Part shown: one piece after another, positions 9,201-19,452 of the stretch
Layout of the letters: each line of letters opens with the position of its first letter
Position numbering within the stretch: position 1 is the stretch's first letter
Assembly (NCBI RefSeq): GCF_043290135.1
Contig: NC_134707.1
Location: forward strand, 70,671,906 to 70,735,905
DNA: 64,000 nucleotides
Direction: 5' to 3'
From: Rhipicephalus microplus
Taxonomy: Eukaryota > Arthropoda > Arachnida > Ixodida > Ixodidae
Notes under the pieces: generated by a model
Seen by the model: the letters and a program-made list of their open reading frames with translations, nothing else
Told to the model about the DNA's origin: nothing
Databases searched by the model: none
Made by a program: the position numbers and the translations under genes

Positions 9201-9715
9201 GCATGTACGTTGACGTAGAACACAAGAATTGGGACCGAATATTGCCGTACATCACATTTGCGTATAATACGGCGCGCCAGGAAACAACAAAAATGACACC
9301 GTTCGCACTAATTCATGGCAGAGAAGTTACGACAATGCTTGACGCCATGCTGCCTTACGATTGCAATGACTCAGAGACAGACGCCGCAGACTTCACTGAG
9401 CACGCCGAAGAAGCAAGGCAGCTTGTCCGCGTCAGAATAATGAACCAGCAGCAACTTGACGCCCAACGGTACAACCTTCGCCATCGATTCGTCATTTATC
9501 AACCAGGAGATAGAGTCTGGGTTTGGTTTCCTGTACGACGACGAGGCCTCTCAGAGAAACTTCTACGCCGATACTTCGGACCCTACAAGGTTCTGCGCCG
9601 TCTTAGCGACGTGACGTACGAAGTCGTGCCCGACGCCTCCTCGTGTTCCAAACGTCGCCAGTATCTGCCTGAGACAGTGCACGTGGTCCGCATGAAACTT
9701 TACCACTCTCAGTGA
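6188..9715 (+). CDS. pol: pol polyprotein (PR-RT-RNase H-IN) of Ty3/gypsy element A
   Basis: The frame is open from the frameshift site to TGA 9713-9715 (~1175 codons); there is no AUG at the start, and the first conventional start-like codon is GTG 6263. Domains with residues counted from 6263 follow. Protease has VDTGADFS (Asp31). Reverse transcriptase has FCIDYRKLN (~343) and YLDD (~445). RNase H has HTDASNVGLGAVL (Asp ~594) and a DHHSLCWL segment. Integrase has an HHCC zinc finger (HDEATAGHFG...CIDCQRRK) and catalytic D873 (GMDLLGP), D933 (TDKGTAF), E969 (NGLTERLNK), with 35 residues between the last two. A GPYKVL...VHVVRMKLYHS tail matches the end of gypsy integrases. No env follows. The frame has no stops, unlike gag of the same copy. 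Confidence 0.9.
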   Translation: MKAATFGGKVASCRIAENPSLLPKHVRDDDEDFAEKTVTADLAVTIDGVEVTALVDTGADFSIMSERLADELKKVMMEWTGPYIQSAEGQIMTPTGKCTARLTIENLAFVATFLILPECCKPMILGMDFLKEYGAVVNIRDGVITFAAKSGTTDPDQEPRVLRVVDDDVCVPPLSCSLVSVCCAVHCNEDAIAERITDLLFHQGIAIARGIVSLVDGRADVLLTNFMNERRHIGKGTAVAYLEELDYSHDCFLMQGEATAQSPPYTPPVDIGPSLTPTERCRLMELLDQFKDCFSSTSRVGRTPLTKHRVITEDTARPIRQNPYRVAEKEREAIQQQVKKMLEDDVIQPSRNPWASPVVLVKKKDGSFRFCIDYRKLNHVTKKDVYPLPRIDDTLDRLRNARYFSSMDLKSGYWQIEVDERDREKTAFVTPDGLYEFKVLPFGLCSAPATFQRLMDTIMSGLKWKTCLVYLDDVIVFSATFEEHLKRLLSVLQAIRSAGLTLKPEKCHFGFEKLQFLGHVISREGVKPDPDKTAAVAKFARPIDKKPVSRFLGLCACYQRFIAGFAHIASPLTRLTREDIAFVWGDEQEASFNELRQRLQTPPVLAHFDENAPTAIHTDASNVGLGAVLVQCQDGVERVVAYASRTLTRAESNYSTTEKECLAVVWAVAKFRPYLYGRAFQVVSDHHSLCWLTNMKDPFRRLARWSLRLQEYDMAVVYKSGRQHLDADCLSRSPIESPAIEDDDFPGFLGVVDAAIISRQQQDDRELNSLMEFLNGRAANAPRVFSKNFSSFCLRDGILYKKNFSSTGRSYLLVVPGALRSEILQACHDEATAGHFGFSRTLTRIKEKYYWPRIAAEVKHYVRTCIDCQRRKVPPVKPAGLFHPVPVPETPFSQIGMDLLGPFPTSDSGNKWVRVATDYLTRYAETKAIASGTAAEATQFFIENIVLRHGAPAVVITDKGTAFTAELLCTVLTLSGTAHRKTTAYHPQTNGLTERLNKTIADMLCMYVDVEHKNWDRILPYITFAYNTARQETTKMTPFALIHGREVTTMLDAMLPYDCNDSETDAADFTEHAEEARQLVRVRIMNQQQLDAQRYNLRHRFVIYQPGDRVWVWFPVRRRGLSEKLLRRYFGPYKVLRRLSDVTYEVVPDASSCSKRRQYLPETVHVVRMKLYHSQ

Positions 9716-9793
9716 TGTAAACACTCGATGGCCGCATCTCTACCTGTTGAGCGTCAGGACGACGCTCACTTCGTTGTCGTCGGGCGACGTTGT

Positions 9794-9831
9794 CGTTCTT
9801 CGTTGTCGTCGGGCGACGACAACGAAGAACG
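9794..9831. repeat. 18-bp-arm perfect palindrome at the start of the 3' LTR
   Basis: CGTTCTTCGTTGTCGTCG (9794-9811) is the exact reverse complement of 9814-9831, with GG between. The left arm also belongs to a 29-bp direct duplication (TCGTTGTCGTCGGGCGACG at 9771-9789 and 9800-9818). The 5' LTR copy has only the right arm. Confidence 0.8.
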
Positions 9832-9964
9832 CGGATTTACTCAAGAGGCGCAGCGCAGCAGAGTGAAGAAGACGACAATCTTAGCGGCCTTCTCTGAGAG
9901 CGTCTCTACAAGTCCCACTGTCCGTGTTTTTAAATAAACCCCCTGTAATTTATAACCCGCGACA
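9813..9964 (+). repeat. 3' LTR (shared part) of Ty3/gypsy element A
   Basis: This matches 4583-4734 with six mismatches. It contains TAAATAAACCCCC and ends CCCGCGACA, followed by ATATATATA. No clear polypurine tract precedes it, which fits rearranged sequence between pol and the LTR. Confidence 0.75.
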
Positions 9965-10324
9965 ATATATATACGGGCTGCCCACTGAATGATTGTGCAG
10001 AGCTAGCAGTTGGATTTTTCAATCACGAAACTTGCTAACAGACGCTGCCTGCATCGGCGTTGGCGAGGCGAGATAGGAGAAGGATACATGTATGCGCAAT
10101 GGGGTTGGGGAGGGGGACGACGCTGGGACAGATGCCTTGAGAAGAGAGAGTGGAGTGCAAGCATAGAAAAGAAGAGAGGGTGAGTGACGTGCATGCGCAG
10201 TAAGAGTAGTCACGCCGCACACTAGATTGTGCTCGACCTTATAAAAAGCTTCACATTTCAAAACTTCCGCGTCGGTAATTGTGTTGGAAAAGTGAAACCA
10301 GACGGCCACCATCTCACTCTAAGC
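9965..10324. other. no gene recognised (360 bp)
   Basis: The stretch has a short ATATATATA at its start, a purine-rich part at 10100-10190, and TATAAAA at 10240-10246 that could be a core-promoter-like sequence. I see no coding homology. Confidence 0.4.
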
Positions 10325-11026
10325 ACACTAATACCCCTGTCACACGTTCCTACTGAAGTGCACTTTGAGTGAGTGTACTTACGCTCACGAAGTATCATTT
10401 GGCGGTTTGCTGCTACACGAGAAAGCGAAGTGTACGAAATGATGGCAGTGGCAATTGATGGATTTGTAGCACAGCGTATATTTATTATTTTCGTGCCGGT
10501 GTCTCATAGTCCGACTACGTCGTCTTCGTGTAAGTAGCATCTGAGGCATGCGCCATCCTAAATAACTACAGAACAATTAGCCTTTACATGTGTAAGTGTG
10601 CCTGGAAGTAAACTACGCTACAAACGCAGCCACCACACAGCATGTGCTGCCGCATTCCTCTAGAGGACGTGGCCAGGAATTGCCCGGCGATGAGAGTAGT
10701 GAGGGTTTTGTTCTATTTCATGACTTGTTTTATTACATAGCAGTATTTCTCTTAACAAAAAAAAAACAATGATTTAACAATAGTATTAGCGCTGCTGTCG
10801 ACAACAGCGTATTTCCGCACAAGCCACTGGTACTAAGGCTACACACTTCGTCACAGCCGTCACAGCGAAAAGAGGTTGGCGAACCCACTTGACGGCAAGT
10901 GTACTTTGCAGCGAGTGACACTGAATGTTCTCGTGTGACAGCGCCAAAATGACACTCGCCGCAAAGTGTACTCACTGAAAGTGCACTTAAGTTGCCACAT
11001 GTGCACGACAGAGGTATAAGACACTA
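10325..11026. mobile_element. MITE-like element with ~100-bp imperfect terminal inverted repeats
   Basis: The left end (ATACCCCTGTCACACG...GAAGTGCACTTTGAGTGAGTGTACTT...ATCATTTGGCG) reappears reversed at the right end (CGCCAAAATGACACTCGCCGCAAAGTGTACTCACTGAAAGTGCACTT...GACAGAGGTATAAG). Both ends carry ACACTA (10325-10330 and 11021-11026), a plausible target-site duplication. The ~690-bp interior has no transposase, so it would be non-autonomous. The superfamily is not assigned. Confidence 0.65.
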
Positions 11027-13610
11027 GCAAAGACAAAACAACAGTGTTCCGCTCGCACGCTGCAAAATGTTATTAGCGGAAATTTCCTCAGATAGATACT
11101 ACTCAGCATGTGTGGTGTTCTTCGTTTCCTTAGGTAACCTCGATATCTGAGAAAATATTTGTAGAGAGGGAGCTATCTGTACTAATGCATTTTCATTGAC
11201 TTTATCAGGAGCAGTGATCTCCTAATCTATGTGTATGCTACAATTCGCGCGAGCAGAACAAGATCACATTATCTCGGGTTCGGTATCCTGCGTTAAAGCC
11301 ATGCTTTAAAGTAGACAAACCATGCATATGCTGGCTTCACAGCTGCTGCCACGACAAAGTTTAGGCTTCCGTTTCAAAAAAAAAAAAAGTTTACCCTCCT
11401 TCAATTTTAACCATAAAGACAGATTTTTGTCGACTATGTTCACTATACAAATTGTAGCACTTACTTAGTTTATTGCCGTGAGCTATGATCTTGTAGTACA
11501 AAAACAGTGCTGCTGGCACATTTGATCTGGATTGATCACCTGCACTTTTACGAAAAGGCTGCGAGACGGACACCCAAAATATGCGTTGCACTGCAGCTCT
11601 TTTGTCTTCGCGTCCTGTTTCCCATATTGCTTTATTGAAGTGCCAGCTTTTCCAATAACTGCCGTATTTTAGTAGCAACATTCATCGTTATGGCATCAGA
11701 CCCGTTTCGGCACCTGCTTTGTTCAGCGCCATCGTCGACTATTGCCTTCTCCTTGCAATGTTTCACTCCGCCTTACTCATTTTCAAGTACATAGCAGCCA
11801 GCCTGATATTTGCTTCAGTTATATTAGCATTTTTTTTCACCAGTCTCCCTGAAGTTTCGGAAAAACATGACTCCTCGCTGGATAACAGACAATAACGAGG
11901 TAGAACAATTACACACCGTCGTTTCGGCAACGTGATGGTTTAAACTATTACTAAAATGGCATACATAGCCTCGCGTCCATAATCAATTCTCATGCGAATG
12001 CAGAAAAACGCAAAAAAAATAGACAGACATACGACGGTAAAACTGAATGGGGCGTCGTTTATTTTCAGTATATGATCACATATGGCCAATCAATGTACAT
12101 TGCGAAAGTACCATAAAGCAACTTCAGTTTTTTCTGTCTCAATATTAGGTCATCTTGGAAAAGCGCATTACTGTCGCTTACGAAACACGGGCGCGTACGC
12201 CATCCAGTAAATATAAAAACAGGCGCGCAAGGGCAAAAACAAAGAAAGCAAACAAGCGCAAACAGACAAGCAGATAAGCGAACGCGTGCGAGAAAACATC
12301 CCGCTTGCTCTTCCTACGGAACGAAGATGTCGCTTACTCTAACTTTCTGGGCTTCTTGTCCTATGCTGTCTCTTTTTGCTACAATTTCCAACGGCGAAAG
12401 GCCGAAGCGCTATCGAACGTTCTTTCGGAAAGCGACGGACACGGCGGCCCCGCGACCCGGCCGGCGTGTAAGTCCTGTGTACACAGCGCGCCGTCGACGG
12501 GGCACGGAAAAAGAGGATTGATTAATTGGGCGTGATCAGTTCATTCAGTCTTGCTTCTTTTGTCCACCTTAGCAGGGCCTTCAGCCCGAATGAAAAGACT
12601 TCGAGTAGACAGGGCTGCGCCAGAGTGTAGGCGGCACGGGTGAACGTCGAAGCCGTTGTGTTTGGGTAGGACACACGGTGGTTCGTTCACTTTGGCGCTA
12701 TAATATTTTCCTGTATGTGTTTTTTTTCGTGCGTACAATTATTTATTCTTTGTTTACTTTTTGCTGGAGAGCAATGACACAGCAATTTCAAAGAGCCACT
12801 TGCAAGCGGCGTGAATGGGAACTCAATTTTCTTGCGCGGTGCCTGCGTATAGGCAACAATAGAACAAAAAGAAATCAAATGTGGATATTTGATTGTGCTT
12901 CCGATTTTAGTTGAAACAATGTTTTTTTGCTATTTCGTTATGTGAAAGAGCTGACTATGCTTTCACAATAACAATACCTTTCTCTTTCACGACTGTAGAT
13001 TACTCGTGTAGAGGGAAAAAGAAAGACTGCGGCTCTGAAGTGAAATCTACACAACTCCTCTCACTTGAAGATCAGCCGCAGAGCACATCGATATATTAGG
13101 TGACTGCAGCCCACTTTTCTTTACGCGTGCATCTTTTCGGCGCGCAATGTTGCAATGCTACGACGGAGTCGTTGTTTTCGTATTTTTCTACGCACGTACT
13201 TTTGGTTCCTTCTTGTGTTTTCTACACATGGGTGAAACGCCTGTCGCATGGCGTTGTTCCTGCGGCCGAGGTTGTGCGATAGATTTTCATATGAAATTCA
13301 TATCACATTATTAGTGCGACATGATGGGTTAGTTTATATAATTATTGAGGATGCAGCTTTGATTGACGCGTAATATTTAAAGGCTTGTATATCGTGATGC
13401 TTCAACACTTCAGAGGCATCTCAGAGTATAACAGCTGCAGAAATTCATCCCACCGCCAGAAATTTATAGTTCCCTGAAGACGTTCTTTTTCATTACGTCT
13501 TAGTTATCTTTCTTTTTTGGCACACCAGTAATTGTAATGACAGTTCCATTTTTTGACACACAATACGGCGTCTCTCATATTCAGAAGGTGGGTTTGGGAT
13601 GATTCACTCC
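11027..13610. other. no gene recognised (2.6 kb)
   Basis: This is AT-rich sequence with small A/T homopolymers (e.g. 11376-11388). Reading frames are short and in no case show a domain I recognise. I see no long repeat shared with other parts of the window. Confidence 0.4.
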
Positions 13611-13611
13611 A

Positions 13612-13657
<46 letters not shown>
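13611..13657 (+). repeat. (ATT)n microsatellite
   Basis: About 15 uninterrupted ATT units. Poly-Ile/poly-Leu reading frames over it are artefacts. Confidence 0.95.
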
Positions 13658-13856
13658 TTTACTATTGCATATCCATCGAGCGCCAGCAGCACTGCTGGTT
13701 TCACAGACTACCAACAATCACATCCAATGCTGTCACGCCATAGATGAAAGAGTAATTACAACGGCATACAATAGGATAAATGAATGGATGGGAAACTTTA
13801 GTTAGAGCGGTGAGAGACCCGACTGTAGAACCAAGTAGAAATTTAAAAAAAAATCA

Positions 13857-14072
13857 CAGCATATCCACGGAGCGATTAATGATGAGCGGGGCGAAGCGTC
13901 CGTCCATCTGTTCATGCGTTCATTGTTGTATGAGTTGATCCGTCCGTCCGTCCATGCGTACACCCGTCCGCGTCTGACTGTCAATTTGTCTGTCTCTCTG
14001 CTTGTCTTACACTGCCAGTTATGCCTGACGCAGGACAAGGTTAGAATAAGAGAAGCTTCGCCGCGAAGAAAT
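13857..14072 (+). repeat. CGTC-minisatellite element, copy 2 (short)
   Basis: It begins CAGCATATCCACGGAGCGATTAATGATGAGCGGGG, includes a shortened CGTC-rich stretch, and ends near GAAGCTTCGCCGCGAAG, a variant of the family 3' end. The tandem modules of copies 1 and 4 are missing. Confidence 0.65.
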
Positions 14073-14281
14073 TTGTTAACAATTTATTGTACTTGGTCCT
14101 CCACTATTGAAGACTATAAAACCGTCCGGTGGGGGTCACACTTCATGAGGCTGTGTCGACGAAAATTACGCCGTGACGATGACGCAGAGAGAAATTCCTG
14201 CTTTTAAAGGCGACATGACATATGTGTTTAGATAGAAACACATGTCATGTGTCAAGAGACTTATGTGTTTTGTTAAAATAA

Positions 14282-14830
14282 CAGCATATCCGTGGAGTGC
14301 ATGATGATGAGTGGGGTTAAGTGTCCGTCCATGCGTTCGTTCTTGCTTCCGTTCATCTGTGCGACCATCCATCCGTGCATCCGTCCGTGCATCCGTCCAT
14401 CTGTGCGTTCATCCGTGCGTCCTTCCCTGCGTTCGTTCGTGCGTCCATCCATCCATCCTTGCGTCTATCCGTGCCTCTGTCTGTCTGTACATCCGTCCGT
14501 CCATCCACCCTTCCATCTAGTGATCACTCAAAGTACCGTCGTCTCAAATCTTTCCACCATATATTCAGCACATAGAAGTACCAACATCCAGGGGACATTA
14601 TAAGGAATAAACAACAGGTGGCGCTCGCGCACTTTCTTACGGCCTACGCTTTTTGTCTACTTCCCACCTTTACCTACCTCTAGTTATTGGCTATATCTTA
14701 GTTAACTATATTCATGAAGCTGCGACCCAATCTTTGCTAAAACCTTGCTAAAACCAAGGAGGTTACCCCAGCGAGTTTATCGAGGCAACCTTTTCTGTTT
14801 AGATAGTGCTCAAAGTGCGTCCTTTTGATA
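14282..14830 (+). repeat. CGTC-minisatellite element, copy 3
   Basis: The 5' end is CAGCATATCCGTGGAGTGCATGATGATGAGTGGGG, followed by a CGTC minisatellite (14320-14515) and one module (TTCTTACGGCCTACGC, TTCCCACCTTTACC, GAGGTTACCCCAGCGAG, AGATAGTGCTCAA). It is truncated before the inverted-repeat part seen in copies 1, 4 and 5. Confidence 0.7.
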
Positions 14831-15219
14831 CTAGTTTCTTTAGTGAGCATGAAATTTAAGGCAAAATGTACTGAAGATTGTCACTAGTACTCGTCTCGGT
14901 TGTAAGCCATTTCATATGGAACAACTATCTTTTATTTATCAATAACATGCGCTTGTTTCCTCCGCAATTGTAAAGGGTGCGCGCGTGCCGCTACTCTAGT
15001 TCGGCCGTTGGGGTTACTACCTACTACTGCTACTACATACATCGCGGATACCCGACCCACGGCATAGGAAGCTTCACCTCCCAAAAATGTTAATTACTTA
15101 GGGTACTAGGACCTCCACTATGGGAGAGCGTTATGGCGTGGTGTGGGAGGGCCTTTCTCAAATATTGCGGATACAAGCAAACGCCTGTACCGCTCAAGAT
15201 ACGCGTTTGAAAAAATTGG

Positions 15220-16222
15220 CAGCATATCCACGGAGTGAATGATGGAGAGTGGGACGAAGCATTTGTCCGTCCATTCTTTCCGGCTTTCGTCTGTACATGC
15301 GTCCGTCTGTGTGATCGTCCATGCGTCCATCCGCCCGTCCGTGCGTGCGTCTATACGTGCGTCCGTCCCTGCGTTCGTCCATTCCTCCACCCCTGCGTCC
15401 GTTCATGCGTCCATCTATGCATTTGTCTGTGTGTCCGTTCGTCCCTCTATTCAACACTCCAAGTATCACTATCTCACATCTTTTCATCATATATTCCCCA
15501 TATAGAAGCACCGCCATCTAGTGGACATTCCAAGGACTAAACGAGAGGTGGCACACGCACACTTTCGTACGGCTTGCGCTTCGGATCTACTTCCCACCTT
15601 TAACCACCTCGAGTTCATGGTATATACCAGTTCACTGTATTCATGGCACTGTGGCCCAACGCTCGCTAAACCTTTCTAAAAGCAAAGAGGTTACGCCCAG
15701 CGAGTATAACGTAGCAAAATTTTCTTTTCAGATAGTACTCGATGTCCATGCCAATGGCTGCTAATGGGAAATGAGAGACATGAGAATTCGGCTATTACTT
15801 TCTTACGGCTTGCGCTTCGTATCTACTTCCCACCTTAACCACCTCGAGTTCATGGTATATACTAGTTCATTCTACTCATGGAACTGCGGCTCAACGCTCG
15901 CTATACCTTTCTAAAACTAAGGAGGTTACACCCAGCGAGTACAACGTAGCAACCATTTATTGTCAGATAGTGCTCAATGTACATGCCAATGGCTGCTAAT
16001 GGGGATCGCAGCGTGCGCGTTAACTAAAAGCCGAATGCTCCAGTCTCTCATTCCACATTAGCAGCCAGTGGCATGAACATTGAGCGCTATTTTTTTATAT
16101 TTCAACAACGCACAGAAGAAATCTCCCACCGGCACCACCTTCGAGGTCAAAATGTAACGATTGTTACACACTACGACTACGAGGGACGAACGGGTGTCGC
16201 TATAAGGAGCTTCGCCCATAAA
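15220..16222 (+). repeat. CGTC-minisatellite element, copy 4 (most complete)
   Basis: It has the 5' end CAGCATATCCACGGAGTGAATGATGG, a minisatellite at 15255-15450, two tandem modules (about 15545-15770 and 15790-16010), an imperfect inverted repeat around ATGCCAATGGCTGCTAATGG (15980-16090), and the 3' end GCTATAAGGAGCTTCGCCC. It shows no coding capacity beyond minisatellite artefacts, so it is presumably non-autonomous. Confidence 0.75.
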
Positions 16223-17111
16223 CGTTTATTCTGTCGTAAGACGCAACAAACCTATGGAACCAGCGTCTACACAACAAGCGCAATAACAAACAAATGACAA
16301 AGCACAACATATATGACACATTCAAACAAAAGTGTATACGTCCGTAGGGTGTCCGTAACACATGTCAATTATGACTACATACACTACATATATATACTAA
16401 TCACAATATGATCAATGTACATGGTGATATATGTACAGAATTTACAAGACCTGATGAAGATGTAGGAAATATGTAGGTGTCAATATTCGTGAATAATTAA
16501 CAGCGTTATAATGAAGTGCATATGTATACGAACAAGAACTCACACCTACAAGGGGCACAAACAAACGCACCAACCTCTGCTTACATACATTTAATTAAAA
16601 AAACACATACAAATATTAACCACATACAGATTACATGCACTAATCAGACAGACAAGTGACTTGGCTAAAGGAACCAGGCCAGGTGGAAAACAAATCGAAC
16701 ACGTCTGTCAACTACGAACAGAAAGTGACACGTGCATTGTCGTAGTAATTCTTCCTTCCCAAGAAATAACAATTCCTCCGACAGAAACGATAGAAGTTCA
16801 GAGTATAAGCGTTCCAGAATCAGAAAGAGATCACGACGATAATGACCTGCGGCAACAGCTTCGCACCTATTACGACACAAACGAAAAGCTCCTGCAGTTA
16901 TTAGAAGGCGCGCAAAACGACTACAAGAGCAGCGACTAGATGTCACAAAGCGATGAACACCTAGGCCACGGAAACCAGTGTTAACGGCTTTCCAGAACAC
17001 CTTTGCAATGACACATTTCTGCAGCATATTGCGGTAGACTTCAGTAACGGGCAGTTATGACATGTGGAAGATGGGACCATGCCCCACTTCTCCACTCTGT
17101 CCCATGTCTAG
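16223..17111. other. mostly unassigned; contains an orphan open frame at 16590-16939
   Basis: On the plus strand a frame is open from about 16590 to TAG 16937-16939 (about 115 codons) but has no AUG. The first alternative start is TTG 16661. The product is acidic and Gln/Glu-rich (ESERDHDDNDLRQQLRTYYD) with a possible short helix; I recognise no domain. It could be an exon or a chance frame. Confidence 0.3.
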
Positions 17112-17215
17112 TGTGCTCTCCATCCAGAAGAGAGAGACAGAGAGAGATAAATAAATGGAGAGGAAAGGCAGGGAGGTTAACGAAGTTTGGCTCGGTTGGC
17201 TACCCTACACTTGGG
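17112..17215 (-). repeat. 3' tail of RNase H-type non-LTR element
   Basis: Reading the minus strand, GGGTAGCCAACC...GTTAACCTCCCTGCCTTTCCTC is followed by a CATTTATTTATCTCTCTC simple-repeat tail. Related tails occur at 30884 (minus), 37700, 46535 and 60770 (plus). Confidence 0.6.
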
Positions 17216-17399
17216 GTGGGGGAAAGGAAGAATAGTAGAAAGGAAAGAGATAGAAAAAGTAGGAGTAAGAAAGAGAGGGATGAATAGTCAGCTCGAAACT
17301 ACACAGCACAGTCTCACACTGTTCTCTCACAAGCGGTCGTGAACTCTGGTGGTCCTTAAGAAGTACAAGAGAGCTTTCGTGGCTTTGCGCATACGGGAA

Positions 17400-19445
17400 A
17401 CCGTCGGCCAAGGTCCCAGAATCTTCTCTTCTGTAAGCTGCCGTGAATTCAGCTGACAGAGTTTGCTTCCATAATCAGTCGTTCAGACTGATATGCTGGG
17501 CAATGGCATAGAATGTGCTCTGCGTTTCCTCGCAGGCACAGATGTTGCATGCCGAAGTGCTCACCATTCCAAGGAGACGAGAGTACGCATTGGCAAATGC
17601 CATGCCCAAACTCATGCGACACAGTAAGCTTTCAGTGCACCGTGGGAGCCCAGATGGCAAACGAAGTTGCAAGTTTGGGTCGATCGAATACAGGTGCGTG
17701 TTGGAGAAACCCTGCGTATTCCATTGTAGGAAAGTTATACGGCGAGCAAGTAATTGTAGTCACCTTGCAGCATCCGTTATGAAGAGTGGTATGAGCGTAC
17801 GCAGGTCTTAGTCATGAGCCGATCGAGCAGCTTCATCCGCGCGGTCATTGCCGACAATTCCGCAGTGACTCGCCAACCACTGAAATGCAATAACATGACC
17901 TGTATTAAGCGCTTCGTCGTAGTCGTGCCTTATCTGATATACTGATTGTTCGTGTAACGCGTGCTGCATAACAAACAGTAGTGTCAGTAAGGCTGACCTC
18001 GAGTCGCAAAAGCTGCCCCATTGGTTCGGTTGCTGCCGAAGAATGTACTTTACTGCACCTTTAAGCGCTGCAAGCTCTGCTGCTGTCGACGTTGTGGTGT
18101 GAGAAAACATGTATTGAAGGAACACATTATCAGATGGAACAACCACTGCTCCTGTAGAGCTGCTGGAATTAGTAGAGCCATCGGTGTAAACATGTATGCG
18201 GTCGAAGTAACTCCAACAAACGCAAAGTCAATTGCTTCAGGGCTAGCGGGGAAATGCGTTCCTTCTTAACGATTCCAGGAACTGATAAGCGCACGTCAGA
18301 TGGACGGAGACTTTCCATAACGCAGCTGCTGGATGCATCGCAAGTTTGAAGCCAGGCGGTAATATGTCCTGATGTTTTGTCACAATACCGCAGAACAAAA
18401 AATGGGGCCTCTGCGCTGTCCAACACGCTAAATCATGTGATGGTAGCCGTGATAAAGGCCGAATGTGTGCTCTAAGCGTCTGGACAATGATATGCGTTGT
18501 GACCGGCTGCTTCGGTGCGATAAAAATAGTTGCCCCTGTTGATGAGCATTTGGAAGACCGAAACATGTCCGAAGTGCTTTGGCTTATACGATCTGTAGTG
18601 CAAACATGTCAGTCTTGCACGTGTTGGACAGGACAGGAAGGCTGTACCAGAGGATTCCGAGAAAGAGGGCTGTATAAAGCTGCAACATGGAGTGCTTGGA
18701 TGGGCCGCATGATTTTCCGGCAACAAACTTGAATACATTCTCAGTGCCAATTTGCTTTTTCTTCAGGTATGTGACATGCGCGTTCCAGGTTTGGTCACAA
18801 TCTATGATGACACCTGAGAATCTATGACTGCTCTCATATGCTATTGATCTGCCATCGATGCAAAATAGGTAGAAAGACATCGGTTTGTGTGTAAACGCCA
18901 CCGCTGTGCGTTTTACTGTTGCGATAGTCAAACCTTGCTGGCGAAAGTATGCCGATATCATTGTTGCCGCTTTCTATACCCTTGCGCGCACTTGAGGCCG
19001 TGTCACGCCGGACGCCCAAATGCAGATATCATCAGCGTAGAGAGATATATAGGCCGTCTGTGGTAGCGTTTCAGTGAGCCCCACCAGAACTAGGTTGAAA
19101 AGCGTCGGACTAAAAACGCCGCCTTTTGGCACCCCACGACTTGTGAAATGCTTATTCGTAGGCTAATTTGCAGTTAGAACGAAGATAGATATCTTTGTGA
19201 GCTAGCTTCGCACCCATCGAAAGACACGACCTCCAAGTTCAGCTGCTTCAAGAGCATTTAAAACAGCCTCAAGTGTCACGTTGTCATAGGCAACTTTCAC
19301 GTCGATGAACAGAGCTACCGACAGCCGCTTCCCAGCTTTCTGTTGCTGAACAGAGGTCACTAAGTCAATTAGGCTATCAATTCAGGACCGACCTCGTCGG
19401 AAGCCAGCCATAGCAGAGGCCACATGAAGTCAAGGAGGTGACGAG
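17400..19445 (-). pseudogene. 5'-truncated non-LTR retrotransposon ORF2: RT, RNase H and C-terminal zinc finger
   Basis: Reading leftward from about 19445 the RT motifs appear in order: AGFRRGRS, then FIDVKVAYDNV (motif A) at about 19300, RGVPKGGVFSPTLFNLVL (motif B) at about 19130, and LYADDICIWASG (motif C) at about 19035. At 17808-18146 there is an RNase HI domain (STAAELAALKGAV, FCDSRSALLTLL, WLASHCGIVGNDRADEAA). Near 17520-17600 is a degraded cysteine-rich end (CNICACEETQ). RNase H plus this order points to the I/R1 group. Several stops and frameshifts break the frame. The 5' part is missing and the left neighbour is the 3' end of a different element. Confidence 0.8.
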
Positions 19446-19452
19446 GCAAAAA

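Noticed and set aside
13504..13805. Poly-Ile, poly-Leu frames.
   Set aside because: Produced by the (ATT)n microsatellite.
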